Shown in pieces: positions 1 to 12,873 of a stretch of DNA of 64,000 bases. Source of the stretch: Septoria linicola (taxonomy: Eukaryota; Ascomycota; Dothideomycetes; Mycosphaerellales; Mycosphaerellaceae); the NCBI GenBank assembly GCA_024114885.1, contig CP099431.1:310001-374000 (forward strand), read 5' to 3'. The translations under genes and the position numbers were made by a program. Each line of letters begins with the position of its first letter. Positions within the stretch are counted from its first letter, which is position 1. The notes below the pieces were generated by a model. The model saw only the letters and a list, made by a program, of their open reading frames with translations. It was not told the origin of the DNA and ran no database searches.

Positions 1-3000
1 CTTAGCGTCTTATAGTTCTTCTTTAATCTTTCTATAGCTTCCTTAGTAGCTAGTACCTCTCTTTTAGGAAGCGCGCTCTAAGCTTCTCGCCTACTCGTTA
101 CTAGCTCTAGATTAAAACTATATAGCGCTATAAATAGTAACATTTTCAATATCGTATACGTACTATTATTATATACGAACTCGGCTTATACTAATAGGTC
201 TACCTAGTTATCTTACTACTCTACGTAGTAGATACGTAGGTAAGTCTCAAGCGTCTAATTCGCTCTTTTAGTTTACCTATCCGTCTACGGATAGAACGCT
301 ATACTTAGCTTATACTTTATATACGCCTCGTAGTAGAAGTTAGACTAAAACTAACTCGTAAATATAGACCCTCTATCGCTAATAATACTTATAGGCATAC
401 TATAATACCTAATTACTTCTAATATTAAGACTCCTATAAGGTTACTACTCGTATACCTCTTTATAGTTAGGACAAAGATAACTATCTTTATATATCGGTC
501 GATAATAACTAGAATCGTATTATATACGTATACTCCTTACTTACTTAGTAGAAGGTCTATAATAAAATCCTAAGTTAATTCTTAGAATAGACGATCCGGT
601 ATAGGTAGCGTAGTTAGCTCGCTATATAGTCGATAGCGACGCGCCTTTACCTTCTAGTAACTCCTATAGGATTCTACGTATTATACGATATCCTTAGTTA
701 TTTCTAGCTACTAGTACTTCCTTCGTACTAGCGAGATAGTCTTGTCCTTACTAAAATAGCCTATAAGGGTATTATCGTAATATATACGAATTACCTACGT
801 CTATAAGGCGTAGTTCTTAGGTACGTATAGTAAATCGTCTACCTAGAGGTTTCTCTCTCTTATAGTATATTACTCGAACTAGCCGCTATTACTTATCGCT
901 TACGAGTATACTACGCTTGTACTTAGCTTAGCCTATACTAGCGCGCGAGTATATCTAAGGATTAAGTCTAAGATATTTACGTACGGCTCTTCGCTCTTAG
1001 CGATTATACCTACTACTTATATAGGCGTTAAGAACTACTACTACGGGTTAGAGTTAGTACTTCTCTCTATCGAAGAATACTATTCTTTATAAGTCGTATA
1101 GATACGAGCTACGAGTAGTCCGTCTACGTCTCTTATACTCTAATTATCCTATAGCTATAACTTAGTCTATAGGGTAGGTAGTAGGTTAGTTACCTCTACT
1201 ACCTCCTTAGCGTAATCGCTACGCCTCGACGGCGCGTCGGCTAGGTTTCGCTTACTCGCCTAGTACGTTATAACAAAGTCGAATAAGGCTAGGAATATAG
1301 CCTAATAGGCTTACCTACTAGTTAACTTCTTTACGCCTATAAACCTATAAAGGTTAGTATAGTCGACTAGTACGTCGATCGTATATAGAGCGCCTTCGAG
1401 GTATAGCCTCTACGCTTTAAAAGCCTTAACTACTATAAGAAGCTCCTTATCGTATACCTCGTAATTATACTCTATAGCGATTATCTTCCTAGATATAAAT
1501 ATAATAGAGTACTATTTAGACCCGAAGAGTTAGCTAAGGATTATAGTAATTACGTAATTAGAGGCGTCGCTTTCGATACGCGACCTAAGCGTAGAGTCGA
1601 AGTACCTTAGTAGTAGTACTATAGAAAAACGCTTTTTTAACTTAGTAAACGCCTACTCCTCTCGTACGGTCTACTTGAGTAGGCTAGGCTTCTTACCTAC
1701 TACGGCGCTCTTAGATAACGCTATAAGTAGAGATACTACTCTAGAGTATTTAAAAATAAAACGCTAGTAGAAGTTAGTAAACCTAAGGAAGGATTAAACC
1801 TCTACGAGCGTTATAGGCGTTAGCTACGCCGCGATTACGTCTATCCTACGTAGATCTATCGTAACCCCTCCGGTAGTTACTATAAAGCCTAGGAAATCGA
1901 CTTCCTTCTACTAGAATTTATACTTCGCTCTTTAAGTATAGAGTCTAAACTTCCTAAGACGTATAAGTACATCGTATACGTCGTATACGTAGTCTACGCG
2001 GCTCTTACTATAGATAAGAATGTTATTAAGGTATACTACGTAGTACGTATCGACTAAACCTACTAAAGCACGGTTAATATACGCCTAGAACGTAGCTAGA
2101 GCGTTAGTTAGGCTAAATAGTATTATCTTATACTAGAAGTAGCTATAGCGCGTATAGAACGTAGTCTTCTAGTAGTCGCTAGGCTTGATATAAATCCGAT
2201 AGTATATATCTATAAGGTCTAGGGTCGTAAACTATATAGCTCCTATAAGCCTATCTAGCGTTTCGCTAATTAGAGAAAGTAGGTACCTATTCTTAATAGT
2301 AATTTCGTTTAACTCTTAGTAGTCGATATATAGCCTTAGCTTACTATCTTTCTTTAGTATAAATAGGATAGGCGTACCTACCTCGCTAACGCTCTACTTA
2401 ATCTAATCGTGCTTAAGGCCTATAGTAAGGTATTTCTTTAATTCCTCTAGCTCCTTACCTAACTAGTAATATAGCGGCCTAAAGAGTAGAACGGTACCTA
2501 GACGTAGCTTAATTGTATACTCTACGCTATCTACTAGCTTACTCCTTATCTCTTCTATTAGGTTTAGGACGTTAGAGAACTATTAGAACTTAGAAGGAAG
2601 AAGGTTAATCTCTCCGCCTATCTTACTTATTACTACTATATATATAGTTAGTATATACTTTAAGTCCTTAAAGAACTTATAGGCTTCCCTAACCTTAATA
2701 TTTTTAAAAGTATCGCTATAGGTCTACTTATCTAAGCTACTATCGACTTGTATATAATAAGTACGCCTCTATAGCCGACCTAAGATTATATTAGGGGTTA
2801 GTATATCGTAGGTATAAAAGATTACGCCTACTATACGTTCTACTCCTATAGAGTCTACGAGCCGTACGCGTATATAGTATACGCTATAATAATACCCTAA
2901 TTCTCTAGTAAATAAAGTAGCTAGAGGTAAGGCGGTATTAGTTCGAGCTATAATACTATATTATAAGACAAAGGATCTTAATACTACGTTAATATTAGTA

Positions 3001-4400
3001 GTATTATTAAGAAGGAATTAGGCTAGCTTAAGCCTATCCTACGCCTCGACTATATCTTCTAGGTAAGTCGTATTTACGACTTATATAGAGAGGTATATAT
3101 CGCTACTAAGTTTAGTATCTAGAGGTCGTAGTCCTTCTCTAATACCTTCTCTTTTTTTAGCGTCTCTATAGTAACCTTACGTACTAATAGCTTCTTACTA
3201 TCGTCTTAGGCGCTTCGGTTAGAGTAGATAGAATTAGTACTAATATACCTCTTCTACTTATAACTATAGTATTCTAAATACTTATAGCCTATAATAGAGC
3301 GAGTAGAACCTTTATCGCTAGAGCGACGCGTACTATTCCCTTCTAGACTATCGTCGCGTCTACGTATAAGAGCGTCGCTTTCTATACGCTTACGCTTCGA
3401 GTACGTATCGCGCTTATAGTCCCTATTACTCTAGCTTCCGCCCTAGTTATACCGTATAGGAATTACTCTATCGGCTTACTCTAGGCGCCTTACTAACGTA
3501 ACTAAATTAGCGCGCTTACTAGGCACGGTATAATTCTTAATAATCTCTCGTCGAAGCGCCGGCTTTAACTTTACGAGAAGCTAGCGTACTAGCTACGTTT
3601 CGCTATAGTCGCCTAGTTAAGACTCTAAGTAGCCTAGCTCTATAGCGAACTAGCGTACTCCTTAGCTCTTACCCTATTAGGCCTTCTTATACTCGACTAT
3701 TACGAGGATCGTACGATTCGCCTAATCTCTAGTAACGTTATAGATAAAGCGCTTAAACTTAGTCTAAGTATAGTCTAGAGGTATTACCTTAGAGTGTTCG
3801 TTATACTAGGTCTCTTACGCCTCGCCTACGAGCTATATAATACTATATAGGACCTTCGAATCTTCTATACTAAACTCTTATAGACTATTAAGGAAGATTA
3901 CTTTAAGACTATAAATAAACTCTCTCGCCTCTCGGACTATCTCGCTCTTAAAGGTATAAGGTTCCCTAACTTTAAGATCTTTATATCGCGTATACGACGC
4001 GCTATCGTAAAGTATACTACCTATAATACTAGTAGTAGCGTCGTCTTTAGGATCGCTAATATCGAAAGTACTAGAAGTAACTAAGGATAGAGATTCTCAC
4101 TCTATAAGGAGCTAATTATTCTCTCGTCGTAGAGCGCGTACCTCTAAGCGACGACGTAGTTCCTAGTTCTTAGCTTTAAGCTATATACGCTCTACCTACG
4201 TACCGTCTCTAGTTATACTAGTAGACTCCTACTTCTAAACCTTATTAGTATCTATAGGATTACCTTAATCGTCTACTTCGCCTATTACGAGCCCTAGCGG
4301 CGCTATACCTACGTTACGTTAAAAAGCTATAGGCCTCTATAGATTACTACCCTCGGAAGGAGAAGAATTAGAATTATAAAAGAGGTATATAGTAATATAT
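1..4400 (-). mobile_element. Gypsy-1: Ty3/Gypsy retrotransposon, truncated by the window edge
   Basis: Read on the minus strand, this segment gives, from right to left, a gag-like region (about 3200-4300), then protease/RT, RNase H and integrase signatures. That order is the Ty3/Gypsy order. The 3' LTR and the C-terminus of integrase lie outside the window. The 5' boundary is not defined: somewhere near 4400-4600 the sequence changes to a plus-strand hAT transposase. I could not find a matching LTR in the window for this copy. It belongs to a different lineage from Gypsy-2, because its RT has the common Gypsy form with the IDY..LN motif. Confidence 0.85.
180..3200 (-). pseudogene. Gypsy-1 pol remnant (RT, RNase H, integrase)
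   Basis: On the minus strand, about 2480-2300 encodes a stretch resembling PG..LPFRPLY followed by KELEELKKYL, the usual lead-in to Gypsy RT. About 2400-1900 continues with IDY.ELN, a TLDL motif and YLNNILIYS at about 2035-2007. That last motif is the YVDDILIYS active site with both aspartates read as asparagine, as expected from TG-to-TA changes in GATGAT. About 580-290 gives VIIDRYIKIVIFV and ISD, matching the DRYTKM and D(x)nD region of Gypsy integrase. Dozens of in-frame TAG/TAA codons show it is dead. The polyprotein once copied the element RNA into DNA and integrated it. Confidence 0.85.
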
Positions 4401-6004
4401 AGAGCGCCCTCTTAATAAGACTATTAGGATATCGTAAGACTAATTCTTACCTCCTTTTAGATATATACGCGTACTATAATTATACCGTGCGCTAAGCCTA
4501 CGAGCCTAAGGTAGGTCTTAGCCTTCGACCTTACCTAGCTCTTATAGATAGGCACGTTACGCCTTAGAGTATTAATAATAATATAGCTATTAAATTCGAT
4601 ATAGACGACTTCCTTACGTTACTATATATATAGCTAATTATAGACAATATTGTCTTCTATAAGTACGATTTACTAGCCTTTAGAGCGCTCCTATCCTACC
4701 TCTAACCTCGTTACTACTAATTTATTCCTTTATACTAAACTACGAGCTCTAAGATAGTATTAGTATTCGATAAACAACTCGGCTATATTATAGAGGAGTT
4801 AGTAGCCGCTATTATAAGGATTAGCTTCTTATTCGACCTATAGACGTCTAAAAACAAACTAGTATTACTTAGTATTGTTATATACTTTATCTCTATAGAA
4901 GGTTAACTAAGGACAATATTACTAGATCTACTAAAGTAGAAGGGCCGTTATACTAGCTATAATATTATAGAGACTATAGTAGAGGTAATAGTATACTATA
5001 ACCTATACGATAAAGTTAGTTACTTTATCTCTAATAACGCTAGTAATAACCCTAAGGCAATTAAGTACCTTACGTAGGAATACGGCTTCGATAAATACTA
5101 GAATTAGCTACGCTATATAGGCTATATATTTAACCTCGTTAGATAGGCTACGCTAACTAGTAAAGATCTAGAAGTACTTGAATCTAAAGCTATTAATATA
5201 GCTACTAATAGACTAACGTTTAAGGATATAATACTACTATATTAGCGTCGCCGTAGACTAATTAGTAAGCTTTATAACACGCTCTATTATCTTGATCGTT
5301 TACTATAGGTATAGGAGGAGGTAGAACGACTATAGCTTACCGAGGTAGCTCTATTTAAGGTAGAGAGCGATAAGGATATATATCGTCTATTATACGACGT
5401 ATATACGCGCTAGTACTCGTTCGACGATAGCTCTAAGCGTATATTAAAGCTTAGAGCTACTATTAATAAGTACTACGAACAAGAGGTAGATTAGTAGTAT
5501 ATAGCTATATAGAAGTAGACTAAGAAACACCCTAATAGGCACTATATAAAGCTAGAGCCTTCTATCGTCTGTAATTAATTAATAGATAACGATTAGTATA
5601 TAATTAAGTAGTATCGCGAGATCCTCTAGCTATTAAAGATAGTAATAAAGATACTATAGGGCACTAGCGGCGGCAAGTTTAGTACTATTTAGTAAGTACT
5701 ACTAGTAATAGAGGCACTAATAAGTTACTTTAAAGCGCTTATTATCTAGTATCTAATCGATAATAACCTCTAACTACTAAAGCGTAAATAGCGTATCGAT
5801 AGCGAATAATAACGATAACTACGTACTAAAGCCGATATATAGAACGACCTATCTAACTAACTTACTATATAATAGTACTTCTACGCTAGTATTAAGCTTA
5901 GTTAGACTAAGTATAACGATTACTTTACTAAGATAGACGAAACGCCTATTTACGTAGCTATAGTAGTACTCTATCCGAATATAAAATAGCGGTTTATTAA
6001 GAAA

Positions 6005-6282
6005 TGTTGAGAATGTATCCCAGATAGTTAGTCTGGATATAGACTTCTAAGCATAGTTCTAGATGCCTAAGGCATCTACCTGAGGCTTGGCAAGAGGTAC
6101 ATCTTGCTTCTCTCTCTTCTCTTCTTAGATAACTAACTTAATTAACTTTGTATTTAGTTCCTAGTATATTGCTACTACACTATATGTATAAGTCAGTTCA
6201 AGATTAATCCCCTATTCTTCTTTACTACGCTATACCCTCCTTGACATTATATAGTATCTACAAACGCTCTCCACTTTTAATA
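6005..6282 (+). repeat. Copia-1 5' LTR
   Basis: The sequence begins TGTTGAGAATG and ends CTTTTAATA, 278 bp. It matches 12026-12303 along its whole length apart from 22 transitions. The terminal TA is probably an original CA changed by RIP. Unlike the interior, it contains several CpG sites. Confidence 0.97.
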
Positions 6283-6297
6283 GGTTATAAGCTCGGG
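6283..6297 (+). other. Copia-1 primer binding site
   Basis: The bases directly after the 5' LTR read GGTTATAAGCTCGGG. With one RIP change reversed (GGTTATGAGC), this is complementary to the anticodon-loop region of a CAU-anticodon methionine tRNA (GCTCATAACC). Copia-type elements commonly prime from such an internal half-tRNA site. The tRNA identity is inferred, because no tRNA gene is in the window. Confidence 0.55.
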
Positions 6298-6379
6298 TTT
6301 GTGTACTAAATAGGAGCAACCTATGTTAGTATAGGTTACTTGTATCCCTTACAGTTTATAGAAAACATTTAGGGCCTAG

Positions 6380-9300
6380 AAGTTTCCCTAACTATATTAC
6401 TAACGAAGCTAGTTTGCACCTAGTAGTATACAAGTTAGTAAAGATCTCTATAAGACAGTAGTATGTTTCTACTTTATTAATACCTGCCTAGTTCTCTACT
6501 ATTGCACCTAGCATTATTAGAGTTAGAAGAGGCTACTTGGCCTTCCTACTACCTAGCAATAGAAACTCTACTAAGAGAGAAAGATCTAAGTCTTAGTAAT
6601 TTCCTAAATACGAGGAATCCCTATCCCTTAGAGCTAGTCTCCCTACTACAAGAAATTACCCTTCTCTAGAATCCTTAGCTAGTCTAAAGCATTCTACCAA
6701 TTATTTATTCTATTTACCTATTTCTATAATAGACTAAGAGGACAAGAAGAGCTAAAGGATTCCAATCCTAGACAGAACTAACTAGAAGAGATAGTTCAAG
6801 CTATAGACAGATAAGCTAGAAGGAAAGGACTAGTTCTAGGTAATTAGCTAACTAATTGTTAGAGGGAACCTATATATAGTTTAGTAGGACACTAGTCTTT
6901 AGATATATGTTACTTAGAATCAATACTTCTTAAAAGACAATATAGTATGTAGGTTCAGTATTAGATACAGTATTAGTAAAGATAATAAGATAGAGCTAGA
7001 GACATAGTGTATTACTATACTAGCAGCTAAGATATAGGTGATTCTCTAGAATAAATACAATAGAGTCCTAAAGTCCTATACTATAGGTCTGATTAAGTAG
7101 TTTGTTATATTTAGGATATTACCTAATAAGACAATCAGGGAAGCATAGAGACACCTTAGAGGCCTAGGCAAGAGGATTACTAAGATTGATCCTTAGGAAG
7201 CCTACTACTAGAGCTAAGAGAAAAGGCTAAAACATCTCCTATAGTCCCTACCTACATTATACTAAGTAGCTAAGGATACTATTATAACCTAACTATCCTT
7301 GGATATAGACACTGTTCTCCTTCTACTTAAGTCCTAAGAGGTAAGAGATAATCTAGATAAGATAGACATAGGTCTAGCTGTATTCTATTCTAGGTAGCCC
7401 TACTAAGGAAAGTCCCTACTAATATGCTAGCTCTATAAGAAAGGGAAGCACTAGTTGAAGGATTGTCCTAACCTCCCTACTACTAAGAAACTGTCCTAGT
7501 AGAGAAACAGTACTAAGAACTAGAAGGACCCTTAGAGATTATTCCTTAGAGAGAGGGTTAGAAGATCCCCTTTACTAAGGAATGCTAGATATATCAAGAA
7601 AGCTATCTACAAGTCATTATTATATAATAAGCTAAAGAAGGTTATCTAGAAAATAGGCAAGTAGCTTCAAAGGATAGAAAAGTCTAGAAAGCTTCTAAAG
7701 AAAGGATTTTCAGCCTAGGAGTCTAGTTCTAGTTCTGATTCTAGAACTCACTCTAGTTCTAGAAGTAATAATAATTCCCTATTAGAAGATAATAACCAAG
7801 ATAAGTTAGCCTATTCTATAATTGAGGCTAAAGGCAAGTTGTTATCTTAAGAATAGCTCTTAGATTCCTATACCTCATCCTATATAACTAACTAACTATC
7901 CTTCTTTAGATTAGTAAAGCTACTAAGGAAGAAAGTATAGATTAAGGTAGGAGGAGGATACCTCTATACAACCTACTCTAGACTAGTATAGATGAAGGGA
8001 ATCTTAGGAGGAGAAGTTCTACTTAATAGGATACTATTTGTTCCTAATCTTAGAGTAAATCTTATATTATAGGATTAGTTTAGTAAGCAATTTAGAGTCT
8101 AGAAGCCTGATTTCACTCTCACCTCCCTAGATAGCCAAACAGTTGTGAAGACCAAGCTAGTTAGAGGTGTTCTATTTGTTAGTGAGATATTACCTCTCCT
8201 ATAGGAAAAGTTATATCACTTACTATATAATCCTGTAGAGGTTAATAATGCCTATACTACCCTATTAGAGAAGGATCTAAAACAGTAGGAGCTATAGTAT
8301 AGAAGATTTGCATACTTTAGAAGAGGGTTACTCTCAAACCTTTATAAAGTTACTAACCTAAAGGAAAGAATTCTAATCCCTAACTAGGAAGAGTATAAGT
8401 ATAGGATCTGTGTAATAGGTAAGATAAAGAAACACCTAGGCAAGTCTGTTAAGAGAAGACCTAAAAGACTAGCCCTTATATTAGTGGATATCTATAGACT
8501 ATTACTATTATTAGTAAAAGGTTTCATATAGTAGCTTAAGATTATTAATAACTTCTTAAGAAAGAAATAGGCATTTCTACTCAAGGCCAGATCAGATACA
8601 CTAACTGCTCTTCAGAACTAGAGGATCAAGGTAGAAAGGCAGTTAGTAGTACTCCTTAAGTCTATAAGGGCTAACAATACTAGAGAGATTACTACTTTAA
8701 TCAAATAGTAGGAGAAGGACTTTAGAATTACCCTTAAGCCAACTAAGGCCTACAATTCACTCTAGAATGGAGTAGTTAAGAGGTCTATCTAAACATTAGA
8801 GGCCTCTATTAGAGCAATGCTTGAAGAAAGTAAGATGCCTATTAAGTTTTAGCTAGAAGCCCTTAAAGTATAGGTGTATATAAGGAACAAGCTTCTAAAT
8901 AGACCTAATGTTAAGGGATTCAAGCTCTTACCTAATAAAGCTTTTAATAGGATCAAACTAATAGTCTCCTACCTCAAGGTATAGGGATATAGAGCTATAG
9001 TATATATAGATATAAGAGTATAGCCTTAGTAGGTAAGGAGTAACAAACTAATAAATAGAGGAAAGGATACTATGTTTGTTAGATACTATAACAATATAGT
9101 AAAGGCATAGAAGTTCTAGGAGCTAGATATAAAGGCTATTAAGTAGTATACTAATATAATCTTCTTTGAAGATAAGCTAGGTAGAGAATTAGACTTGAAT
9201 ATTAAGATCAAGAATCTCCCTAGTTCAGCTCTAGAAAGAAGACCTATTAGAAGGCTAAGAACTATTAGCCAGCCTACTCTATAAGCTAGTAGGAGTACCC

Positions 9301-11437
9301 TAGGTGCTTCTAGTCTAGGCTAGTAGAAGCCTCCTCCCCCTTAGCTATTAGTACAGGTTTAGGAAGGAAAGAAACTCTTTATATAACTTCTACCTCTACT
9401 AGAAGATATAGGAGAGTATAGAAAATTCCTAGACTAAGGGAAAGTTAAGAAAGAATCTAAGAATTCTACCTAAGAAACTATAGAGATAGATTAGGAGCAG
9501 ATAGCCCTAAGGCAAACCCTTAGAAAGAGGAAAGCATCCTAAGAACTTAATAGATTTAACTAGAAGCTGAAGCTAATTAGGCTTAAGCTAGATTAGAATA
9601 GTCAGCTAGACAAGGAAATGCTCCTAGAGTATTAGGCTTTCTTCTTAGCTATAAGCTCTATTAACCTAGGCATCCTATAGGACCTAGAATTCTTAAAGGA
9701 AGTTAAAGAGATTGTATTCTTAGCTACTAAAGAAGTAGGAATATATAAATAGGAGGTTCTAATCCTAAGGAACTATAAGGAAGTAGTAAGTAATCCTAAG
9801 TAGGGTTATCTCTAGTAAGAAGCTATTTAGAAGGAGCTAGATACACTTGTAAGTAATAATACCTGGACTATAGTAGTCCTACTAAAAGAGGCTAACCTAG
9901 TTACCTCAAGATAGGTCTTTAATATTAAGAGAAAGCTTAGTAGAGCTATTGAAAAGTTCAAGGTAAGACTAGTTATAAGAGGGTTCTCCTAAAAGTATAG
10001 AGTAGACTATATAGAAACTTTTGCCCTTATAGTTAGGTAGGATACTCTAAGAGGATTCATGGCTATAGTCTATAAGAAGGACCTAGTTCTGCACTAAGTG
10101 GATATGAACAATGTATTTATAGAGAGCACCTTATATAAGGATATCTATATAATCCTACTACTAGGTGTTGACCTACTAACTAGTATAGTCTTGTAAGTTC
10201 TAAGGAGTCTCTATAGGCTAAAGTAAGCTGTAAGAGACTAGAATCAGCTATATGTATTAAAGCTGAAAGGAATAGGATTCAGATAATTAGAAGTAGACCT
10301 ATGTCTTCTAATCTATAAGAAAAGGAAAGACCTAATAATCCTAATCCATGTTAATAATATACCTATTACTATAGAGAGACTAGAAGATGTCCTCTAGTTC
10401 AAAGACTAACTTAGTAAGGTCTTTAAGATCAAAGATCTTAGAGAACTAGACAAGATTCTTGGAATGAGACTAATAAGAAACAGATAGTAAGGCTGGCTAA
10501 AACTTGACTAGAAGTACTATATCTAAGAGAACCTAGCTAAGATAGGAATAGGTTAAGAGACTATATTACTAACTCTTTCACTAATAGACAGCTATAAAAG
10601 TCTGAAGCCTACTAGACCAAATAATAAAAGGTGTAACAAATAGGAGTACTAATCCATTATTAGAATATAGATATAGCTTATAACTGTCACAAGACCAGAC
10701 ATTTCATTTGCCCTTAGAAGATTAAGCTCCTATGTTAGTAATCTAATAGTAGGATATATGAAGGCTCTAAAGAAGCTAACTAGATACCTAAGATCAAACC
10801 TAGACCTTAGTCTAAGATACTTAAGGAATAGTTAAGGCTGCCTTACTAGATATATAGACTCTAACTATGTAATAGACAAGACTAATAGAGTCTTAATCCT
10901 TAGATATGTCTTCTTCCTTTATAGTGCACTAATCTCCTAGATAAGTAAGAAGTAGAAATCTGTGGCTATATCTATAATAGAAGCTAAATATATAGCTATA
11001 GGAGTATATGTAAAACAGTCATAGTTCCTTAGTGCTCTTTTAAGAGAGCTTGGATACCTAGAGTTAGTAGGAGAATGTTCTTACTAACTAAGGATCCTTA
11101 GTAACTAGGAAACTGTTACTAGAATCAGGCTAATTTAGCTGAAAGGTAATAACTAAGCTACCCTTACTCTAGTTAAGGACTTACATATTCATAACAAGTC
11201 TAAACATATTAATATCTTATACAATACTGTAAGAAAGCTCTAGTAGAACAGACTTATCTCTATAGAATATATGAACATAAAAGAGATAGTAGCAGATAGT
11301 CTTACTAAGCTAAAGAATAGACTATAGTTTCAGGAGTTTATAAGGCAGCTCTACCTTATATAAGAGATATGTAAAAGATAACTCCAAGCCTTGGAGCTGA
11401 ACCAAGAGGAGTCTAAAAGAAAGATTTTGGTTACTTG
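6380..11437 (+). pseudogene. Copia-1 gag-pol polyprotein remnant
   Basis: The plus strand carries a long frame broken by TAG/TAA. A CX2CX4HX4C zinc knuckle is visible at 7425-7466, with its second cysteine mutated to Tyr. An integrase region follows (about 7900-9000). The RT shows a QVDMNN-like block near 10095 and HVNNI near 10340, the VDD active site with both aspartates read as Asn. RNase H is marked by DSNYVIDKTNR near 10860 and IIEAKYIA near 10980, matching Copia DSDWAGD and TEAEYIA. The end is near 11437. Arginine is encoded almost only by AGA/AGG because CpG is nearly absent. The product once encapsidated, copied and integrated the element. Confidence 0.85.
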
Positions 11438-11439
11438 AC

Positions 11440-11850
11440 TCCTTTTTAGTTAGACTTTACAAAGTCCCAAATGCCTTTACTAATGTCAGACCTGTCACTA
11501 ACTACAATATTACTATATGGCACCTAGCTGAACTAGACACCCCCTAAGGCCAAGTACTAGTTGATGTTGAAGACCTCCTCTATAGTAGCTATCATCTCCT
11601 CTACTAGTGTATAGTTACTCTACTCCCTAGCTTAATACAAGATCCCTATAGCTAAGAATAGTGCACCCTAAAGACTATTAGGGAACTAAGAAGCTGTGTG
11701 GAATATAACTAAGTAAGGGACCAGGCTATAAGGAATCTAGGGAGCTATTAGAATTGGCTATAAGAAAGGACAGGGGTAACTTACTAGATAGTCTATGTCC
11801 TAAACAATCTACTCCTATATAAGAGAGGAGGAAGATCTTGTAGAAGGCAT
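11440..11850 (-). pseudogene. Antisense ORF between Copia-1 pol and 3' LTR
   Basis: On the strand opposite to pol, a frame of about 137 codons starts at an ATG (11850-11848) with MPSTRSSSSLI and runs toward the 3' end of pol. All in-frame stops are TAG or TAA, and most could be RIP-altered CAG, CAA or TGG codons. A well-formed stretch near the C-terminal end reads SNIVVSDRSDISKGIWDF. I do not recognise the protein. The same frame, equally interrupted, is present on the opposite strand in Copia-2 at 54397-54810. It could be a conserved accessory ORF or an accident of composition. Confidence 0.45.
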
Positions 11851-12025
11851 TTCTTTTACCTTTTTGTAGAAGATAGTAGTATAGAAAGTTTGTTAGATTA
11901 ACAGTTAGTGCTGTCTAGTTATTAGTCTGAAAAGTAAGTACTTGATAACTAATCAAGATTAGGACTAGCATTTGAGTACTATAGATGATCTATTAAAAGA
12001 TCTGACTATATAGCATAAGTAGGAG

Positions 12026-12303
12026 TGTTAAGAATGTATCCTAGATAGTCAGTCTAGATATAGACTTCTGAGCATGGTTCTAGATGCCTAAGGCATCCAC
12101 CTAAGGCTTAGTAAGAGGTACATCTTGCTTCTCTCTCTTCTCTTCTTAGATAACTAACTCAATCAACTTTGTATTTAGTTCCTAGCATATTACTGCTACA
12201 CTGTATATATAAGTCAGTTCAAGATTGATCCCCTATTCTTCTTCACTACGCTATACCCTCCTTAACATTATATAGTATCTATAAACGCCCTCCACTTTTA
12301 ATA
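12026..12303 (+). repeat. Copia-1 3' LTR
   Basis: This is the 278-bp partner of the 5' LTR, preceded by a short purine-rich tract (AAGTAGGAG, 12017-12025) that may be the polypurine tract. It retains some CpA/TpG sites that the 5' LTR has lost and the reverse, showing that both LTRs were mutated independently. Confidence 0.97.
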
Positions 12304-12873
12304 AGAAACTAGATAAATAATAACGATAGGCTAGTAACGATAAAGATTAGATCGTAAGGACTAAGGCTACTATCTAATAGCTATAGAATATATATAAAGA
12401 CAAGTATAGAAGGCCTCCTACGTCGATAGTCGGTCTACGCGCTCCTAGTATAGCCGCTCGCTACGTTATCTACTCGCTTATAATTAATAACGATAGCGAT
12501 AGCGATAGCGATAATAATACGGCTATAGACGAGTATATATAGTACTATAGTAAGAAGCAGAAGAAGGTAGTTAAACTTAATATAAGCTAGTTACTAATAC
12601 CTTACTAGATTAAAAAGAGACGATAATAGCTAAGCCTAGTATAAATAGCGTTAGATATATATACCTATCTAGTAATAAGTAACGAGCCTAAGCGATAATT
12701 TAGTATTACTAGCGACGTGTTATAGCTACGTAGAAGACAGTTATATAGTAAAACTATACGATATTTAGTTACTCTAAAGTTATAGATAAATAGCGGTTTT
12801 ATTATACTAACTAGTATACTATTTAGGCGTATTACGTAGCTAATAACACCTACGGCAATAATAGTAATAGTAG

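Larger units (their letters stand above)
6005..12303 (+). mobile_element. Copia-1: complete Ty1/Copia LTR retrotransposon
   Basis: The element is 6299 bp long with two 278-bp LTRs (6005-6282 and 12026-12303). It is flanked by a perfect 5-bp target duplication, AGAAA, at 6000-6004 and 12304-12308. A primer binding site follows the 5' LTR. The interior contains a zinc knuckle, integrase region, RT and RNase H in the Copia order on the plus strand. It sits inside hAT-1. The two LTRs differ at 22 positions, all transitions, and 21 of them are CpA/TpG versus TpA exchanges. The divergence therefore records RIP, not age. A second copy of the same family is at 53945-60241. Confidence 0.97.
4640..12845 (+). 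pseudogene. hAT-1 transposase, split by Copia-1
   Basis: The plus strand encodes a hAT-family transposase in two pieces, 4640-6004 and 12309-12845. The first piece has FDL.TS at 4832-4849, the hAT FDxWxS motif with Trp read as TAG. It then has the YFISNN block at 5020-5040, where the catalytic aspartate of FISDN is read as Asn. Near 5940 comes the YVA.VVL.P.IKWRF block that opens the C-terminal dimerisation domain. The reading frame resumes after the Copia insertion, passes an Asp-Ser run at about 12490 and ends with a DVLQLRRRQLYSKTIR stretch typical of the hAT C-terminus. A BED finger and terminal inverted repeats were not identified. RIP stops throughout make it inactive. Confidence 0.8.

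Noticed and set aside
12481..12516. GATAGC repeats as a microsatellite or regulatory array
   Set aside because: They encode an Asp-Ser run inside the hAT-1 C-terminal frame, and similar runs occur in hAT-2 (about 63100).
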